Shown here: positions 21,485 through 29,886 of the stretch, in pieces
Layout: each line of letters begins with the position of its first letter
Position numbering within the stretch: position 1 is the stretch's first letter
IMG/VR virus record: IMGVR_UViG_3300049491_000272
Coordinates: 1 to 40,246 of that record
Source: a virus
Reading direction: 5' to 3' (one strand)
Length of the DNA stretch: 40,246 nucleotides
The notes under the pieces: generated by a model
What the model was told of the DNA's origin: nothing
The model's database searches: none
What the model saw: the letters and a program-made list of their open reading frames with translations, nothing else
Program-made: the position numbers and the translations under genes

Positions 21485-22012
21485 ATGGACGAGCAGTGGC
21501 GCGCGATCGACGGCTTCCCCGACTACGAGGTGTCGAGCGAGGGGCGCGTTCGGTCCGGTGCGCGCGGCGTGGCGAACAGATGGGGCACGCTGACGCAGCG
21601 TCCGGCCCGCGTGCTCAGGCCTGTCCTTGATTCGGACGGCTACCTGCGGGTGAGCCTCTACCGCGATCGGCGGCTGACGCAGCGGCCGATTCATCATCTC
21701 GTCCTCGAGGCCTTCGTCGGCCCGCGCCCGAGCGGCACGCAGACCCGGCACGACGACGGCAACCGAAAGCACAACGCCGCCGGCAATCTGAACTGGGGCA
21801 CGCCACTCGAGAACTCGGCCGATCGCACGCGCCACGGCACGGGCCCACGCGGCGAGCGCAATCCGAAGGCGAAGATCGACGCGGAAGCTGCGCGGCGAAT
21901 CCTGGCCGACCGTCGCACGCAGGTCGCGATCGCGGCCGACTTCGGCATCGATCAGACGACCGTGTCTCGGATCAAGCGCGGCGAGATCTGGGCGCACGGT
22001 CACTGCCCGTAG
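21485..22012 (+). CDS. NUMOD4-HNH homing endonuclease, inserted antisense
   Basis: 175 residues on the strand opposite the late operon. WRAIDGFPDYEVSSEGRVRS is a NUMOD4 motif, and YLRVSLYRDRRLTQRPIHHLVLEAFVGPRP ... RHDDGNRKHNAAGNLNWGTPLENSADR is the HNH core (His-His, Asn, then N-W). The C terminus GERNPKAKIDAEAARRILADRRTQVAIAADFGIDQTTVSRIKRG adds an HTH. It fills the whole gap between two ejection genes. Its ATG and the alternative ATG of the ejection gene share one CCATGG, and its end overlaps the gp20-like stop by 13 bases. A typical free-standing selfish gene. Confidence 0.88.
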   Translation: MDEQWRAIDGFPDYEVSSEGRVRSGARGVANRWGTLTQRPARVLRPVLDSDGYLRVSLYRDRRLTQRPIHHLVLEAFVGPRPSGTQTRHDDGNRKHNAAGNLNWGTPLENSADRTRHGTGPRGERNPKAKIDAEAARRILADRRTQVAIAADFGIDQTTVSRIKRGEIWAHGHCP

Positions 22013-23337
22013 GTCTGAAAGAGGCGCGCGCGGGTGTCGTTCGCGGGCGGCTGCGTCGTCGCGCCGAGCGGCCGCACCGCCTTCTTCAGGAAGTCGGAGA
22101 AGCTCGTCCCGGCCGGCACCTGCACGCCGACGACCTCGATGTCGCGGCCCGTCTTGCCCAGGCTGCCGACGGCGTTTGCCCACTCGCTGCGGGCGTCTTC
22201 GACCTGCGCCTCGTAGCCCTTCAGCTTCGCCATGCCGCGCAGGAAGGGCACGAGGATCTCGGGGCCGGCGGTTTCGGCCGGGAACCCCCTCATGGCGATC
22301 TCGATGTCGCGGTCCGACGCCGGCCCGGGCGGGAGCAGCTTCGTCGTCTCGCCGGCGCGCAGCCGCACGTACTCCTGGCGCAGCGCCGTGATGTAGCCCT
22401 GCTGCCCGGTCGCCTTCTTCAGGAACTCGAGCGGCGCCGCGGCGAAGGCGACCGGGTCGGCGCGCTCGAGCTGGCCGGCGAGGTCGGTCAGCTGCGCGCC
22501 GGACTGCCGCGCCACGGTGGCATTGGTGGCGGCGTCGTTGATGATCTTCTCGGCGCTGGCCGGCAGGTCGATCGCGCCGGGCTTGCGCCGGAGCTCGGCG
22601 ACCTTCAGGCCGATCTCGGATGCGAGCCGGTCCTGATCGAGCGCCAGGCGGCCGCCGCGCTCGGCGATCTTGCTGCGCAGGTCCTTGATCTCGGCCGCAG
22701 CCTTGTCGGCAGCGGTGCTCGCCGTGACCTCGGCGGTCGTCGCCTTCGCCTCGGCCTCGCGCAGGCCGGCGGGCGCCTGGTCCTGCGCCCGCGCCTCGCC
22801 GCCGATCTGGCCGAACGTGGTGCCGAACTTCTCGGGACCCATGATCGCCGCGAGCGTCAGGCCGGCGATGTTCCGCGCCTGCTCGGGGTGGTCCTTGAAC
22901 AGCGTCGCCATCGTGTCGTGCGCCTGGACCTCGCGCTCCGGCGCGCCGCTGTTCAGGAGGGCCGCGCGGCGCTTCGCCATCAGCTCGGCGACGACGTCGG
23001 CGCGGCCGGCCGAGGCCGCCGCATAGACGGGCGTCATGCCGGCGAGGTTCGTCTCCTGCTGGTCCTTCGACAGCACGTCCCAACTCTGCTTTAGCGAGTC
23101 CTTCAGGCCCGGGTACCTCAGCACCATGGACGCGTAGTCCTGCGCCGTCGGCTTCGGATTCGTCGCGAGCGCATACAGGTCCTGCTGCTGCTGGAGCTGC
23201 GCCGCCTGCTGTCGCGCCTGCAGGTCCTTCGCCGCCTGCAGCTGCTGGATTCCGTTGCCGAGCTGCAGGCCCTGCGCGAAGGACTGGACCGGGCCCGGGA
23301 TGTCGGCGAAGGCCGACGTGTAGTCGTTGGGATTCAT
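22000..23337 (-). CDS. DNA ejection protein, gp20-like
   Basis: 445 residues. The N terminus is Gln/Ala-rich and helical (LQAAKDLQARQQAAQLQQQQDLYALATNPKPTAQDYASMVLRYPGL), and the rest is mostly helix with long charged segments, as in P22 gp20 (471 residues). Such proteins are packaged in the head and enter the cell with DNA. Order gp7-like, gp20-like, then the giant gp16-like gene matches P22 logic. ATG 23337 follows the previous stop by three bases. Confidence 0.7.
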   Translation of the reverse strand: MNPNDYTSAFADIPGPVQSFAQGLQLGNGIQQLQAAKDLQARQQAAQLQQQQDLYALATNPKPTAQDYASMVLRYPGLKDSLKQSWDVLSKDQQETNLAGMTPVYAAASAGRADVVAELMAKRRAALLNSGAPEREVQAHDTMATLFKDHPEQARNIAGLTLAAIMGPEKFGTTFGQIGGEARAQDQAPAGLREAEAKATTAEVTASTAADKAAAEIKDLRSKIAERGGRLALDQDRLASEIGLKVAELRRKPGAIDLPASAEKIINDAATNATVARQSGAQLTDLAGQLERADPVAFAAAPLEFLKKATGQQGYITALRQEYVRLRAGETTKLLPPGPASDRDIEIAMRGFPAETAGPEILVPFLRGMAKLKGYEAQVEDARSEWANAVGSLGKTGRDIEVVGVQVPAGTSFSDFLKKAVRPLGATTQPPANDTRARLFQTYGQ

Positions 23338-23340
23338 CGC

Positions 23341-24270
23341 CTACACCCTTTCGTAGCGCACGCGCTTGAAGCCGGTTGCCGGATCGACGCTCACCGCGCC
23401 CGGGATGTGCTCGACCTCCTGCGCGATCACGCCGGCGCCAGGTAGGCCGGTGGCCTTCCACTCCCAGCGGTACAGCCGATTGCCGCGACGCGTCATGCCG
23501 ATCGGCACGATGTTTTCCTTCAGCCGCGCATCGGAGAAGTCGCCGCCGACCCTGCCCGGGGTCGGTACGTCGTGCGGGTTGATGCCCTCAAAGGTCGTCG
23601 GCGCCGCGGGGTTCGAATACGCGCCGGCAGCATTCGGCGTCGTGAACGGATTCCCGCCGGCGCCGAAGTACAGGCCCGCGGCCTGCCCGAGTCCGCCCAA
23701 CGCGCCCGACCAGGCTCGACCCTGCGCGAGCGCGCCGCCCGCCTGCGCGGCACCCGCCTGCTGCAGCAGCCCCGCGACCTGGTTGCTGGTGTTCAGCCCG
23801 GCGTTGCCGGTCATCGTCGCCGCGCCCAGGCCCGTGCTCGTGAGGCCGCCCAGCTTCGTGTACTGGTCGTTGATCATCGACGACAGCAGCTGCGGACTGA
23901 ACTGGCCGAGCGCCGCCTGCACGTTGCCGCCGCGCAGCCCGCCCGTCGCCGCGGCGTGCGCCAAGATCGAATCTTCGCCCTGCTGCTTCGCCGAGGTGAA
24001 CGCCGGCGAGGCCTGCAGCGCTGCGATCGCCGCCTGCTGCGGCCCGGCGCCGTTCAGGCCGGCCAGGTCCTGCTGCGAGGTGAGCGCGCCCGTGCCCGCC
24101 GTGACGTAGGGCGCGAGCAGCTTCTGGATAGCGTCGAACTGGCGGCGCTGCTCTTCGATGCCGGCGTCGGCCGCCTTACCCTGACTCTTCGACGCCTTGT
24201 TTGCCGCGTGCCCGCTGATCAGCGCCCCGCCGATCGCACCTACCGCCCCTGCTACTGCTCCCCACGGCAT
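23341..24270 (-). CDS. DNA ejection protein, gp7-like, with S74-like C terminus
   Basis: 309 residues. The N terminus is a hydrophobic, Gly/Ala-rich stretch (GAVAGAVGAIGGALISGHAA), then helix-rich sequence with many Gln/Ala. The end (FSDARLKENIVPIGMTRRGNRLYRWEWKATGLPGAGVIAQEVEHIPGAVSVD) is an S74-type intramolecular chaperone-like module. In tail proteins S74 domains cut themselves off through a Ser/Lys pair; whether this one does is unknown. Likely the first ejection protein of the set. Confidence 0.65.
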   Translation of the reverse strand: MPWGAVAGAVGAIGGALISGHAANKASKSQGKAADAGIEEQRRQFDAIQKLLAPYVTAGTGALTSQQDLAGLNGAGPQQAAIAALQASPAFTSAKQQGEDSILAHAAATGGLRGGNVQAALGQFSPQLLSSMINDQYTKLGGLTSTGLGAATMTGNAGLNTSNQVAGLLQQAGAAQAGGALAQGRAWSGALGGLGQAAGLYFGAGGNPFTTPNAAGAYSNPAAPTTFEGINPHDVPTPGRVGGDFSDARLKENIVPIGMTRRGNRLYRWEWKATGLPGAGVIAQEVEHIPGAVSVDPATGFKRVRYERV

Positions 24271-24271
24271 A

Positions 24272-24817
24272 TCAAACCTCCATGTCCGTTTTGATGCAGA
24301 CGATCGCGGTCACGCGGTCGTGCGGCGTCGGGTTCGTCACCCAGTGGGTGAAGGCGTTGTCAAACCAGAAGAGGTCGCCAGGCGCAGTCACGAGCGTCTC
24401 GCCTTCGAAGTGAAAGCCCTGCCCCGGGTCGGCGTGGATCTGCACCGCGAACTTCTGGTAGTAGCGCGCGTGCCAGCCCGGGTCGCTGTGCGGCTTGCAC
24501 TCACGGCCGGCCGGGATCTTCGTGATCAGCACGCCTCCCAGTCGATCGCCGCGCACCGCGGTCATGACGAGGTAGGCGAGCTCGCGGATCGGCAGCAGGT
24601 CCGCCGCCGGGTACCAGATCGCGTCGTGCGGTTGCGAGCCGTCGACACCCGGCGCGGCGAACCGCGCCCAGATGTCCGAGAGGCCGTGATGGGGCGACGC
24701 CGGGTCCTCGGTGCGCGCGCGGTTCTGATCCCATAGCTCCGGGTGCGCCGCGAGCGCCGCCTGCATCGCGCCGACGCGCACGCCGGTCGTCAGGTGCTTG
24801 ATCCGCGGCGGCGTCAC
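24272..24817 (-). CDS. Aspartyl/asparaginyl beta-hydroxylase-like dioxygenase
   Basis: 181 residues. CKPHSDPGWHARYYQKFAVQIHADPGQGFHFEGETLVTAPGDLFWFDNAFTHWVTNPTPHDRVTAIVCIK shows the HxD (HSD) iron ligands, the distal His (FTHWV) and an Arg for 2-oxoglutarate, in the order of aspartyl/asparaginyl hydroxylase-type 2OG-Fe(II) oxygenases. GTG 24817 overlaps the cupin stop. Lying inside the virion operon just before ejection genes, it might hydroxylate phage structural proteins or a host factor. The substrate is unknown. Confidence 0.7.
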   Translation of the reverse strand: MTPPRIKHLTTGVRVGAMQAALAAHPELWDQNRARTEDPASPHHGLSDIWARFAAPGVDGSQPHDAIWYPAADLLPIRELAYLVMTAVRGDRLGGVLITKIPAGRECKPHSDPGWHARYYQKFAVQIHADPGQGFHFEGETLVTAPGDLFWFDNAFTHWVTNPTPHDRVTAIVCIKTDMEV

Positions 24818-25170
24818 AGCAGCGCCCCGGCGATCGCCTGCATTTCCGGCCCGTCGCTGGTCGGCGCGACGAGCTCGGCGTCGACGTCGTCGATGTCCGC
24901 GCAGCTGGTCGCGTGGATGCACAGCCAGACCGCGTCGGTTAACGCCTTGACCCCGTGATACTCGCCGGCGACGACCTCGAGCGCTTGCGGCGCATCGAGG
25001 CGCCGGCGCACGCCATTCAGCTCGAGCTCGACGGATCCGGAGACGAGGTACGAGAAGTGATCATGCAGGTGCTTGTGCTGCACGAGGACCGTACCGGCCG
25101 GGATGCGGGTCTGCTTGACGTAGACGCCGCCGGCGAGGAAGTGCTCGATCTCGGGCAATTGCGACTCCAC
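24814..25170 (-). CDS. Small cupin protein
   Basis: 118 residues from GTG 25170. RIPAGTVLVQHKHLHDHFSYLVSGSVELELNGVRRRLDAPQALEVVAGEYHGVKALTDAVWLCIHAT is a single cupin barrel with HKHLHDH metal-ligand histidines; the usual Glu of the motif is not obvious. It is translationally coupled to the hydroxylase gene that follows (GTGA). The two may act together, the cupin as accessory or as an independent enzyme. Confidence 0.65.
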   Translation of the reverse strand: MESQLPEIEHFLAGGVYVKQTRIPAGTVLVQHKHLHDHFSYLVSGSVELELNGVRRRLDAPQALEVVAGEYHGVKALTDAVWLCIHATSCADIDDVDAELVAPTSDGPEMQAIAGALL

Positions 25171-25214
25171 TCTCGGCCAGGCCGAGGACGTGAGCCGCGC
25201 GGGTGCTCGATCTG

Positions 25215-25270
25215 CTGCGCTTGGCGCGGAAGTCTATCGACGGGCCGGGCGCTTGTGCGCCGGCGTTTCG
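25215..25270 (-). promoter_or_regulatory. Recurrent late intergenic element, copy E
   Basis: Minus strand: CGGCGCACAAG, then GTCGATAGACTTCCGC. It shares the GCACAAG module with copies A and B and GTCGATAGACT-CCGC with copy C, but the CGCTATTC end is replaced. It lies in the 100-bp gap upstream of the cupin gene. Either a divergent promoter or the remnant of one. Confidence 0.35.
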
Positions 25271-25528
25271 TCAGCCAGGCGGGGCGGTCGTGGCGGCCTG
25301 CAGCAGCGCCGCGATCTCTTCCTGCGTGCGGTGGATCCAGATCCGCCCATCTTCGGCGTGCTGCTGCGGCTGGCACCAGCATTGCCAGGAGCGCACGTGA
25401 TCAGTCATGGGGCCGGTGCTGATCGTGTGGATCTCCGACACGGTCGGCACGACATGCGGCGTCGGGTCGATGGCCGCGACCCCGGGATTCGCCAGGGCGT
25501 CGGATGCAAACTTGAATTCGTCGCTCAT
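25271..25528 (-). CDS. Hypothetical 85-residue late protein
   Basis: Not recognised. PTPHVVPTVSEIHTISTGPMTDHVRSWQCWCQPQQHAEDGRIWIHRTQEEIAALLQ. The central QCWCQPQ and HAEDGRIWIH segment looks like a small folded unit. ATG 25528 is ten bases after the previous small gene; a 100-bp intergenic gap follows it. Confidence 0.6.
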   Translation of the reverse strand: MSDEFKFASDALANPGVAAIDPTPHVVPTVSEIHTISTGPMTDHVRSWQCWCQPQQHAEDGRIWIHRTQEEIAALLQAATTAPPG

Positions 25529-25538
25529 GCTGTGCCTT

Positions 25539-25703
25539 TCAGCCGATAGGGTAGCCGGTGATCGTCGCGTTCACGCTCGAGGGCAGCGGCGCGGCTTGCC
25601 AGGTGCCCGCCGCTGGCGTCACGCCGGTGCCGGCAATCAGCTGCGCCATGTTCTGATTGTTGGCGAAGTTTGTATTGTTCGCGGGTGCTGCTTGGAATGC
25701 CAT
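25539..25703 (-). CDS. Small 54-residue virion-operon protein
   Basis: ATG 25703 to TGA 25539. It reads MAFQAAPANNTNFANNQNMA and continues to TGYPIG. The Asn/Ala-rich start and the short beta-like C terminus suggest a structural peptide. An AGG lies upstream at fair spacing. It fits the gap between two late genes on the same strand, with no competing frame on that strand. Confidence 0.5.
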   Translation of the reverse strand: MAFQAAPANNTNFANNQNMAQLIAGTGVTPAAGTWQAAPLPSSVNATITGYPIG

Positions 25704-25715
25704 AAAGGAACCTCG

Positions 25716-26585
25716 TCACTCGTAGATCATCGCGCAGGTGTAGAAGCCGGGGCTGTATGTCCCGAAGTTGGCGCCGCTTCGGATCTCGCCCGGGGAAATG
25801 TAGGTATGCGTCGAAGCGTCTTGCATCGCAACAGACACCGTCGATCCTCGTGCCAGTTCAGACAGCAGCACCGTGCAGCCCCATTGAAACGGCACCACGT
25901 CGGGCACGTTCATCGGGATCTGGTACGCCTGTTGATTCCCAGTCGACGCCGTGCTCACGGTCTGCGGGTCACCCGGGACGAGAACGCTGCAAACATCCTT
26001 GAACGTGGCGGCGGTCGCCGAGAGACGAACGCTCTGCATCGATAGCGTTGTGTTGATCGCCGCCGTCATTCGCACGCGCTGGAAGCCGGCGCTATCCACG
26101 GTTTTCCCATAGACCAAGAAACCCATGTTGCCGGCGCCGCTCGAGACGCTGACCTCTTTCCATGACACAGACAGGGCCGCATCTGCGCCGCTGCTGATGT
26201 GGCACCAGCGCGAGGTATAGCTCGTGCTCGTAGAGTCGGGGCCGAGTTGCGCCGTGCAATCCGCCTGCGTGTCGGTCTGGCCCGTGAGGGTTCCACTGCC
26301 GTTGCTACCGCTTCCGGCCTGCGTCAGGATCGCCGGGATCGCTGCCGAGGGGCCGGTGCCGTAGTCGAAACGGATGTACAAGAACGACCCGGCGAAGCGC
26401 CAGATCTCATAGCCCGCCGAGGTGTTGCTGCCGGGCCGCGTGACGGTGACCCAGTTGATCTGTCCGGTGTCGCCGGTCTGCACCATACCGACGGCCGACA
26501 GCTTCGCGGCGAACTCCGAACCCCAAGCGCGAAAGCCTGCGTCGGACGTGTGATTGATAACGCTGCTGCTGCTGGCGGTCGTCAT
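25716..26585 (-). CDS. Structural protein, tandem paralogue 2
   Basis: 289 residues. SSVINHTSDAGFRAWGSEFAAKLSAVGMVQTGDTGQINWVTVTRPG ... AGYEIWRFAGSFLYIRFDYGTG, ending in SPGFYTCAMIYE. It is clearly homologous along its whole length to the gene before it (26595-27479). Such proteins occur in tail/fibre regions of phages and probably sit on the virion surface; the fold is beta-rich. Ten bases separate the two copies. Confidence 0.7.
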   Translation of the reverse strand: MTTASSSSVINHTSDAGFRAWGSEFAAKLSAVGMVQTGDTGQINWVTVTRPGSNTSAGYEIWRFAGSFLYIRFDYGTGPSAAIPAILTQAGSGSNGSGTLTGQTDTQADCTAQLGPDSTSTSYTSRWCHISSGADAALSVSWKEVSVSSGAGNMGFLVYGKTVDSAGFQRVRMTAAINTTLSMQSVRLSATAATFKDVCSVLVPGDPQTVSTASTGNQQAYQIPMNVPDVVPFQWGCTVLLSELARGSTVSVAMQDASTHTYISPGEIRSGANFGTYSPGFYTCAMIYE

Positions 26586-26594
26586 GGCAGTGCG

Positions 26595-27479
26595 CTATTC
26601 GTAGATCATCGCGCAGGTGTAGAAGTTCGGGCTGTATGGTCCGTAGTTGGCGCCGCTCAGGATCTGCCCGGGCGAAATGTATGTGTGGTTTGCCGCGCTG
26701 ACCATTGCAACCGAGAGGGTCGAGCCCCGTGCTGCCTCGCCGATCAGCACCGTGCACGCCCAGCTGAAGGGGATCACGTCGGGAACGTTCATCGGGATCC
26801 AATACGCCTGCTGCGCGCCGGTCGATGCGGTGCTAGAGGTCTGAGGGTCGCCGGGCACGATCACGCTACAAACATCATTGAAGGTCGCGGCGGTCGCGAT
26901 GAACCGGACGCTCTGCATGCGCACCGAGACGTTCGGCGTCAGTGCCATGCGCACGCGCTGGAACCCCGTCGTGAGTAAGCCTACGGGGCTCATGGTCTGC
27001 CCGTAGACCAGGAAACCCATATTGGCCGTCCCGCTCGAGCAGCTAATTTCCTTCCACGAAACGGAGAAGGCCGCGCCCGCCGCGCTGTCGATGTGGCACC
27101 AGCGCGATGTGTAATTGGTGACCGTGGAGTCGGGATTCAGCTGCGCGGTGCACCCGGCGTTCGTGTCGGTCTGGCCGGTCAGCGTGCCGCTGCCGTTGCT
27201 ACCGCTTCCGGCCTGCGATTGAATCTCCGGCTGGTTGGCCGACGCACCGGTGCCGTACTGAAATTTGATGTAGATAAACGAATTCGCAAAGCGCCAGATC
27301 TCGTATCCCGCCATCGTCCCGCCGCCCGGGCGCGTGACCGTCGTCCAGTTGATCTGCCCGGTGTCGGCTGTCTGCACCATGCCGACCGCGGCGAGCTTTG
27401 CGGCGAACTCTGACCCCCACGCTCGAAACCCGGCGTCAGACGTGTGATTGATCGGGCTGGTGCTGCTGGCGACGGTCAT
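26595..27479 (-). CDS. Structural protein, tandem paralogue 1
   Basis: 294 residues. Aligns end to end with the 289-residue neighbour: INHTSDAGFRAWGSEFAAKL, QAGSGSNGSGTLTGQTDT, RWCHI, WIPMNVPDV and YTCAMIYE are shared, with differences in the middle (an extra SPVGLLTTG). A local duplication followed by divergence is the simple explanation. Candidate fibre or decoration protein. Confidence 0.7.
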   Translation of the reverse strand: MTVASSTSPINHTSDAGFRAWGSEFAAKLAAVGMVQTADTGQINWTTVTRPGGGTMAGYEIWRFANSFIYIKFQYGTGASANQPEIQSQAGSGSNGSGTLTGQTDTNAGCTAQLNPDSTVTNYTSRWCHIDSAAGAAFSVSWKEISCSSGTANMGFLVYGQTMSPVGLLTTGFQRVRMALTPNVSVRMQSVRFIATAATFNDVCSVIVPGDPQTSSTASTGAQQAYWIPMNVPDVIPFSWACTVLIGEAARGSTLSVAMVSAANHTYISPGQILSGANYGPYSPNFYTCAMIYE

Positions 27480-27483
27480 GGGT

Positions 27484-28134
27484 TCACCCGATCGTAAGGT
27501 AGACGCCGATCCACGTGAGGATGGTCGACGTCAGGAGGGAGAAGGCGAGCCGGTCGCCGGCGGTTACCGTCTTCGTCCAGCCGGTCAGCGTGGTGTCGAT
27601 CGAGCTGTTCGCAAGACTCAGCGTGATCGGCGCCGATGCGCTGATCTTGTCGGCCGAGGTCGGCACGCCGGTCGCCTTCCGCCAGACCTCGCACGTCATC
27701 GACCCGGAGCCGAGCGTGCCGCCGGTGCCGATGGCGATTGCCGACTGAATCGTGCCGCTGACGGGCGCGACGGTGTAGACGACATTGGCGCCGGCCGGCA
27801 GGATGATCGCCAGCGGGCCGCCGCCGTCCCATGCGGCGCCCTTGATGTACGGGCCGGATCCGCCAGGCACCCAGGCCGGCGGCAGCCCTGGCCCTGCGCT
27901 GGTGAGCACCTGCCCGGCAGTGCCGAGGTCGCCCAGCGAGCGCAGGTCGGCGCCGCCCTGGCCGATCAGGACCTCGTTCACGCCGAGGTCGCCGCTGTTC
28001 GTGACGGTGCCGCCGCCGGCGGTGCTCGAGGACGCGACGGCGTCCTGCAGCGCCTCGAATGCCCGGATCAGGTCGGGCGACTTCAGGAATTGCGCGAGCT
28101 GCTGTCGCGTCAGCTTTCGAAAGAGCGCGGCCAC
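27484..28134 (-). CDS. Putative tail fibre/needle-region structural protein
   Basis: 216 residues from GTG 28134. The N terminus (FRKLTRQQLAQFLKSPDLIRAFEALQDAV) is helical and the rest (ISGTIQSAIAIG-like, LTGWTKTVTAGDRLAFSLL) is beta-rich and Thr/Gly/Ser-rich. It follows the gp10-like gene by one base. In P22 the needle gp26 comes here, but no likeness to gp26 is visible, so it is only a virion protein by context. Confidence 0.6.
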   Translation of the reverse strand: MAALFRKLTRQQLAQFLKSPDLIRAFEALQDAVASSSTAGGGTVTNSGDLGVNEVLIGQGGADLRSLGDLGTAGQVLTSAGPGLPPAWVPGGSGPYIKGAAWDGGGPLAIILPAGANVVYTVAPVSGTIQSAIAIGTGGTLGSGSMTCEVWRKATGVPTSADKISASAPITLSLANSSIDTTLTGWTKTVTAGDRLAFSLLTSTILTWIGVYLTIG

Positions 28135-28135
28135 G

Positions 28136-29542
28136 TCAGGCGAGCCCCTCGAGGCGCGCCTCCAATCGCGCGATTCCGGCCGGCGCGTCGTTCACGCCGC
28201 GAAAGCGCAGGCCGCGCCATTGCGTCAGCATGCCCTGCTGCAGCCACGTCGCGCGCGCGGCGGTCTGCCCAGGGGTCACCATGCCCGAGGGCTTCGGATC
28301 GCTCCACGTGAGTCCGTCCTCGGTGAAAGAGTGCCAGATGACCGAGTCGCTCGCCGCCGCGCGGCCGGGCAGCTGCACGAGCTCGAGCTCGTGCACGATG
28401 GCGGCGCGGCTCTCGTTGTAGACGAGCTGCGTGTCGAATTCCCATGCCACCTTCGCGCCGTACTGCGTCGGCACCGCCGCGTTCAGGTAGCCGCAATTGC
28501 CCGAGAGCGTGTCGCCGACCAGCCAACGCCCATAGCAGAAGACCAGATTGACGCCGCGATAGGCCTGGTCGCCGTTCGTGCCCGAGGCCAGGCGAAACCA
28601 TACCGGCTCGCCCAGCACCAGCGACGCGGCGGCGTCGTAGACCAGGGTCTGATCAGGCAGCCGGACGTACAGCAGGCGGTGCGCCTTGTCGACGCGCGAC
28701 TCGAGCACCAGGGTGCGCAGCTGCGCGTCGGTGTACTGCTGCAGGATCGTGTCGGTTTCGCGCGTGCCGATCGGGATCGCAGTGCCCTGGCCAGCGAGGT
28801 AGATCGACAGCGCCTCGTTCTGGCCGCTGCCGACGAAGGCGAAGGTGTCGACGAAGTAGGCGCAGGCCTGCGTCGAGATCGCGCCTTTGTAGATCACGGC
28901 GCCGTCGTTGCGCACGAACGAGAAGCCGGTCGTCGCGGTGTCGTCGAAGTACTCGATGGTGTAGCGGTTGACCGCGAGCAGCTCATTGCGCAGCTTCAGC
29001 ACCGCGACGACCGGGTCGGGCGAGATCTCGCTGCTGCCGTACTTCAGCGGGTTCACCGAGTACGGGTCGCCGATGTCGGTTTCGACGAGCGACTCGCCAT
29101 CGGTGGTGATGAACTTGCCGTTCAGCCAGACGACGTCGAGCACCGTGCCCAGGTCGGGATCGGTGACCTGCGTCACGCCGGTCGTCGGGTCGTAGTAGTA
29201 GAGGTTGCCGCCGCTGGCGATCGCGAGCCGCTCGAAGGAGTAGTCGAAGGTGACGCGCCCGCCGTCGTTGGCCACCGAGCCGAGCACCGTCGCGACGCCG
29301 GTTGCCGCGATCAGCACCAGCTTGTCGGCGATCACGCGGTAGCACAGGCTTCGCCAGTTGAAGCCGCCGCGGTCGAAGCCGGCGACGCCGGTCGTCGAGA
29401 AGAGGGTCAGGCCCTCAGCGGCGCGCAGATAGCCGGACGAAATGCCGGTCTTCTTCGGCACCGGGACCAGGTTCAGCGGGTAGCTGGTGCGGAAGTCGGC
29501 ATTGGCGTCGGCGTAGGCGCCGGAGAGGATCGGGATCTGCAC
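28136..29542 (-). CDS. Packaged-DNA stabilisation tail hub, gp10-like
   Basis: 468 residues (P22 gp10 is 472), from GTG 29542. It shows family markers: N-terminal YPLNLVPVPKK ... SSGYLRAAEGLT, YRVIADKL, RNELLAVNRYTIEYFDDT, AYFVDTFAFVGSG and LLYVRLPDQTLVYDA. Gp10 seals the portal after packaging and gives the tail attachment. It lies after the gp4-like gene and small genes, as in P22-like gene order. Confidence 0.85.
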   Translation of the reverse strand: MQIPILSGAYADANADFRTSYPLNLVPVPKKTGISSGYLRAAEGLTLFSTTGVAGFDRGGFNWRSLCYRVIADKLVLIAATGVATVLGSVANDGGRVTFDYSFERLAIASGGNLYYYDPTTGVTQVTDPDLGTVLDVVWLNGKFITTDGESLVETDIGDPYSVNPLKYGSSEISPDPVVAVLKLRNELLAVNRYTIEYFDDTATTGFSFVRNDGAVIYKGAISTQACAYFVDTFAFVGSGQNEALSIYLAGQGTAIPIGTRETDTILQQYTDAQLRTLVLESRVDKAHRLLYVRLPDQTLVYDAAASLVLGEPVWFRLASGTNGDQAYRGVNLVFCYGRWLVGDTLSGNCGYLNAAVPTQYGAKVAWEFDTQLVYNESRAAIVHELELVQLPGRAAASDSVIWHSFTEDGLTWSDPKPSGMVTPGQTAARATWLQQGMLTQWRGLRFRGVNDAPAGIARLEARLEGLA

Positions 29543-29556
29543 GACATCGCCGTCGG

Positions 29557-29871
29557 CTACTGGCTGATCCCGCCGTCGCCCTGCATGATCTCGGCTGTGG
29601 TCCCGGCGATCGAGAAGAGCGATACGCGGTCCATTGCGTCGCCCACGTAGATCAGCCGATCAGTGCTGGGCAGCACGCGGTAGTCGACCGCGCTCGCCAC
29701 GGGCGGCACGGCCTGCAGGCTCGAGTACGGGCGCACGTAGAGGTCGCCGGCGCCGACGTTGAGCACGCGCAGCACCTGGCAGTCGCCGGGAATGTTCTTG
29801 ATCGACGTCCCAGAGGCGCCGAGCACTGCCTGCTGCGTGCTGCCGAACTGCGGGGCAAAGGGGTGGAGCAT
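29557..29871 (-). CDS. Hypothetical 104-residue virion protein
   Basis: Beta-rich: GSTQQAVLGASGTSIKNIPGDCQVLRVLNVGAGDLYVRPYSSLQA ... DRVSLFSIAGTTAEIMQGDGGISQ. Not recognised. It sits between the 190-residue protein and the gp10-like gene, so it is likely part of the capsid/tail structure. Confidence 0.6.
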   Translation of the reverse strand: MLHPFAPQFGSTQQAVLGASGTSIKNIPGDCQVLRVLNVGAGDLYVRPYSSLQAVPPVASAVDYRVLPSTDRLIYVGDAMDRVSLFSIAGTTAEIMQGDGGISQ

Positions 29872-29886
29872 GGTCGGGTCCTTCTG

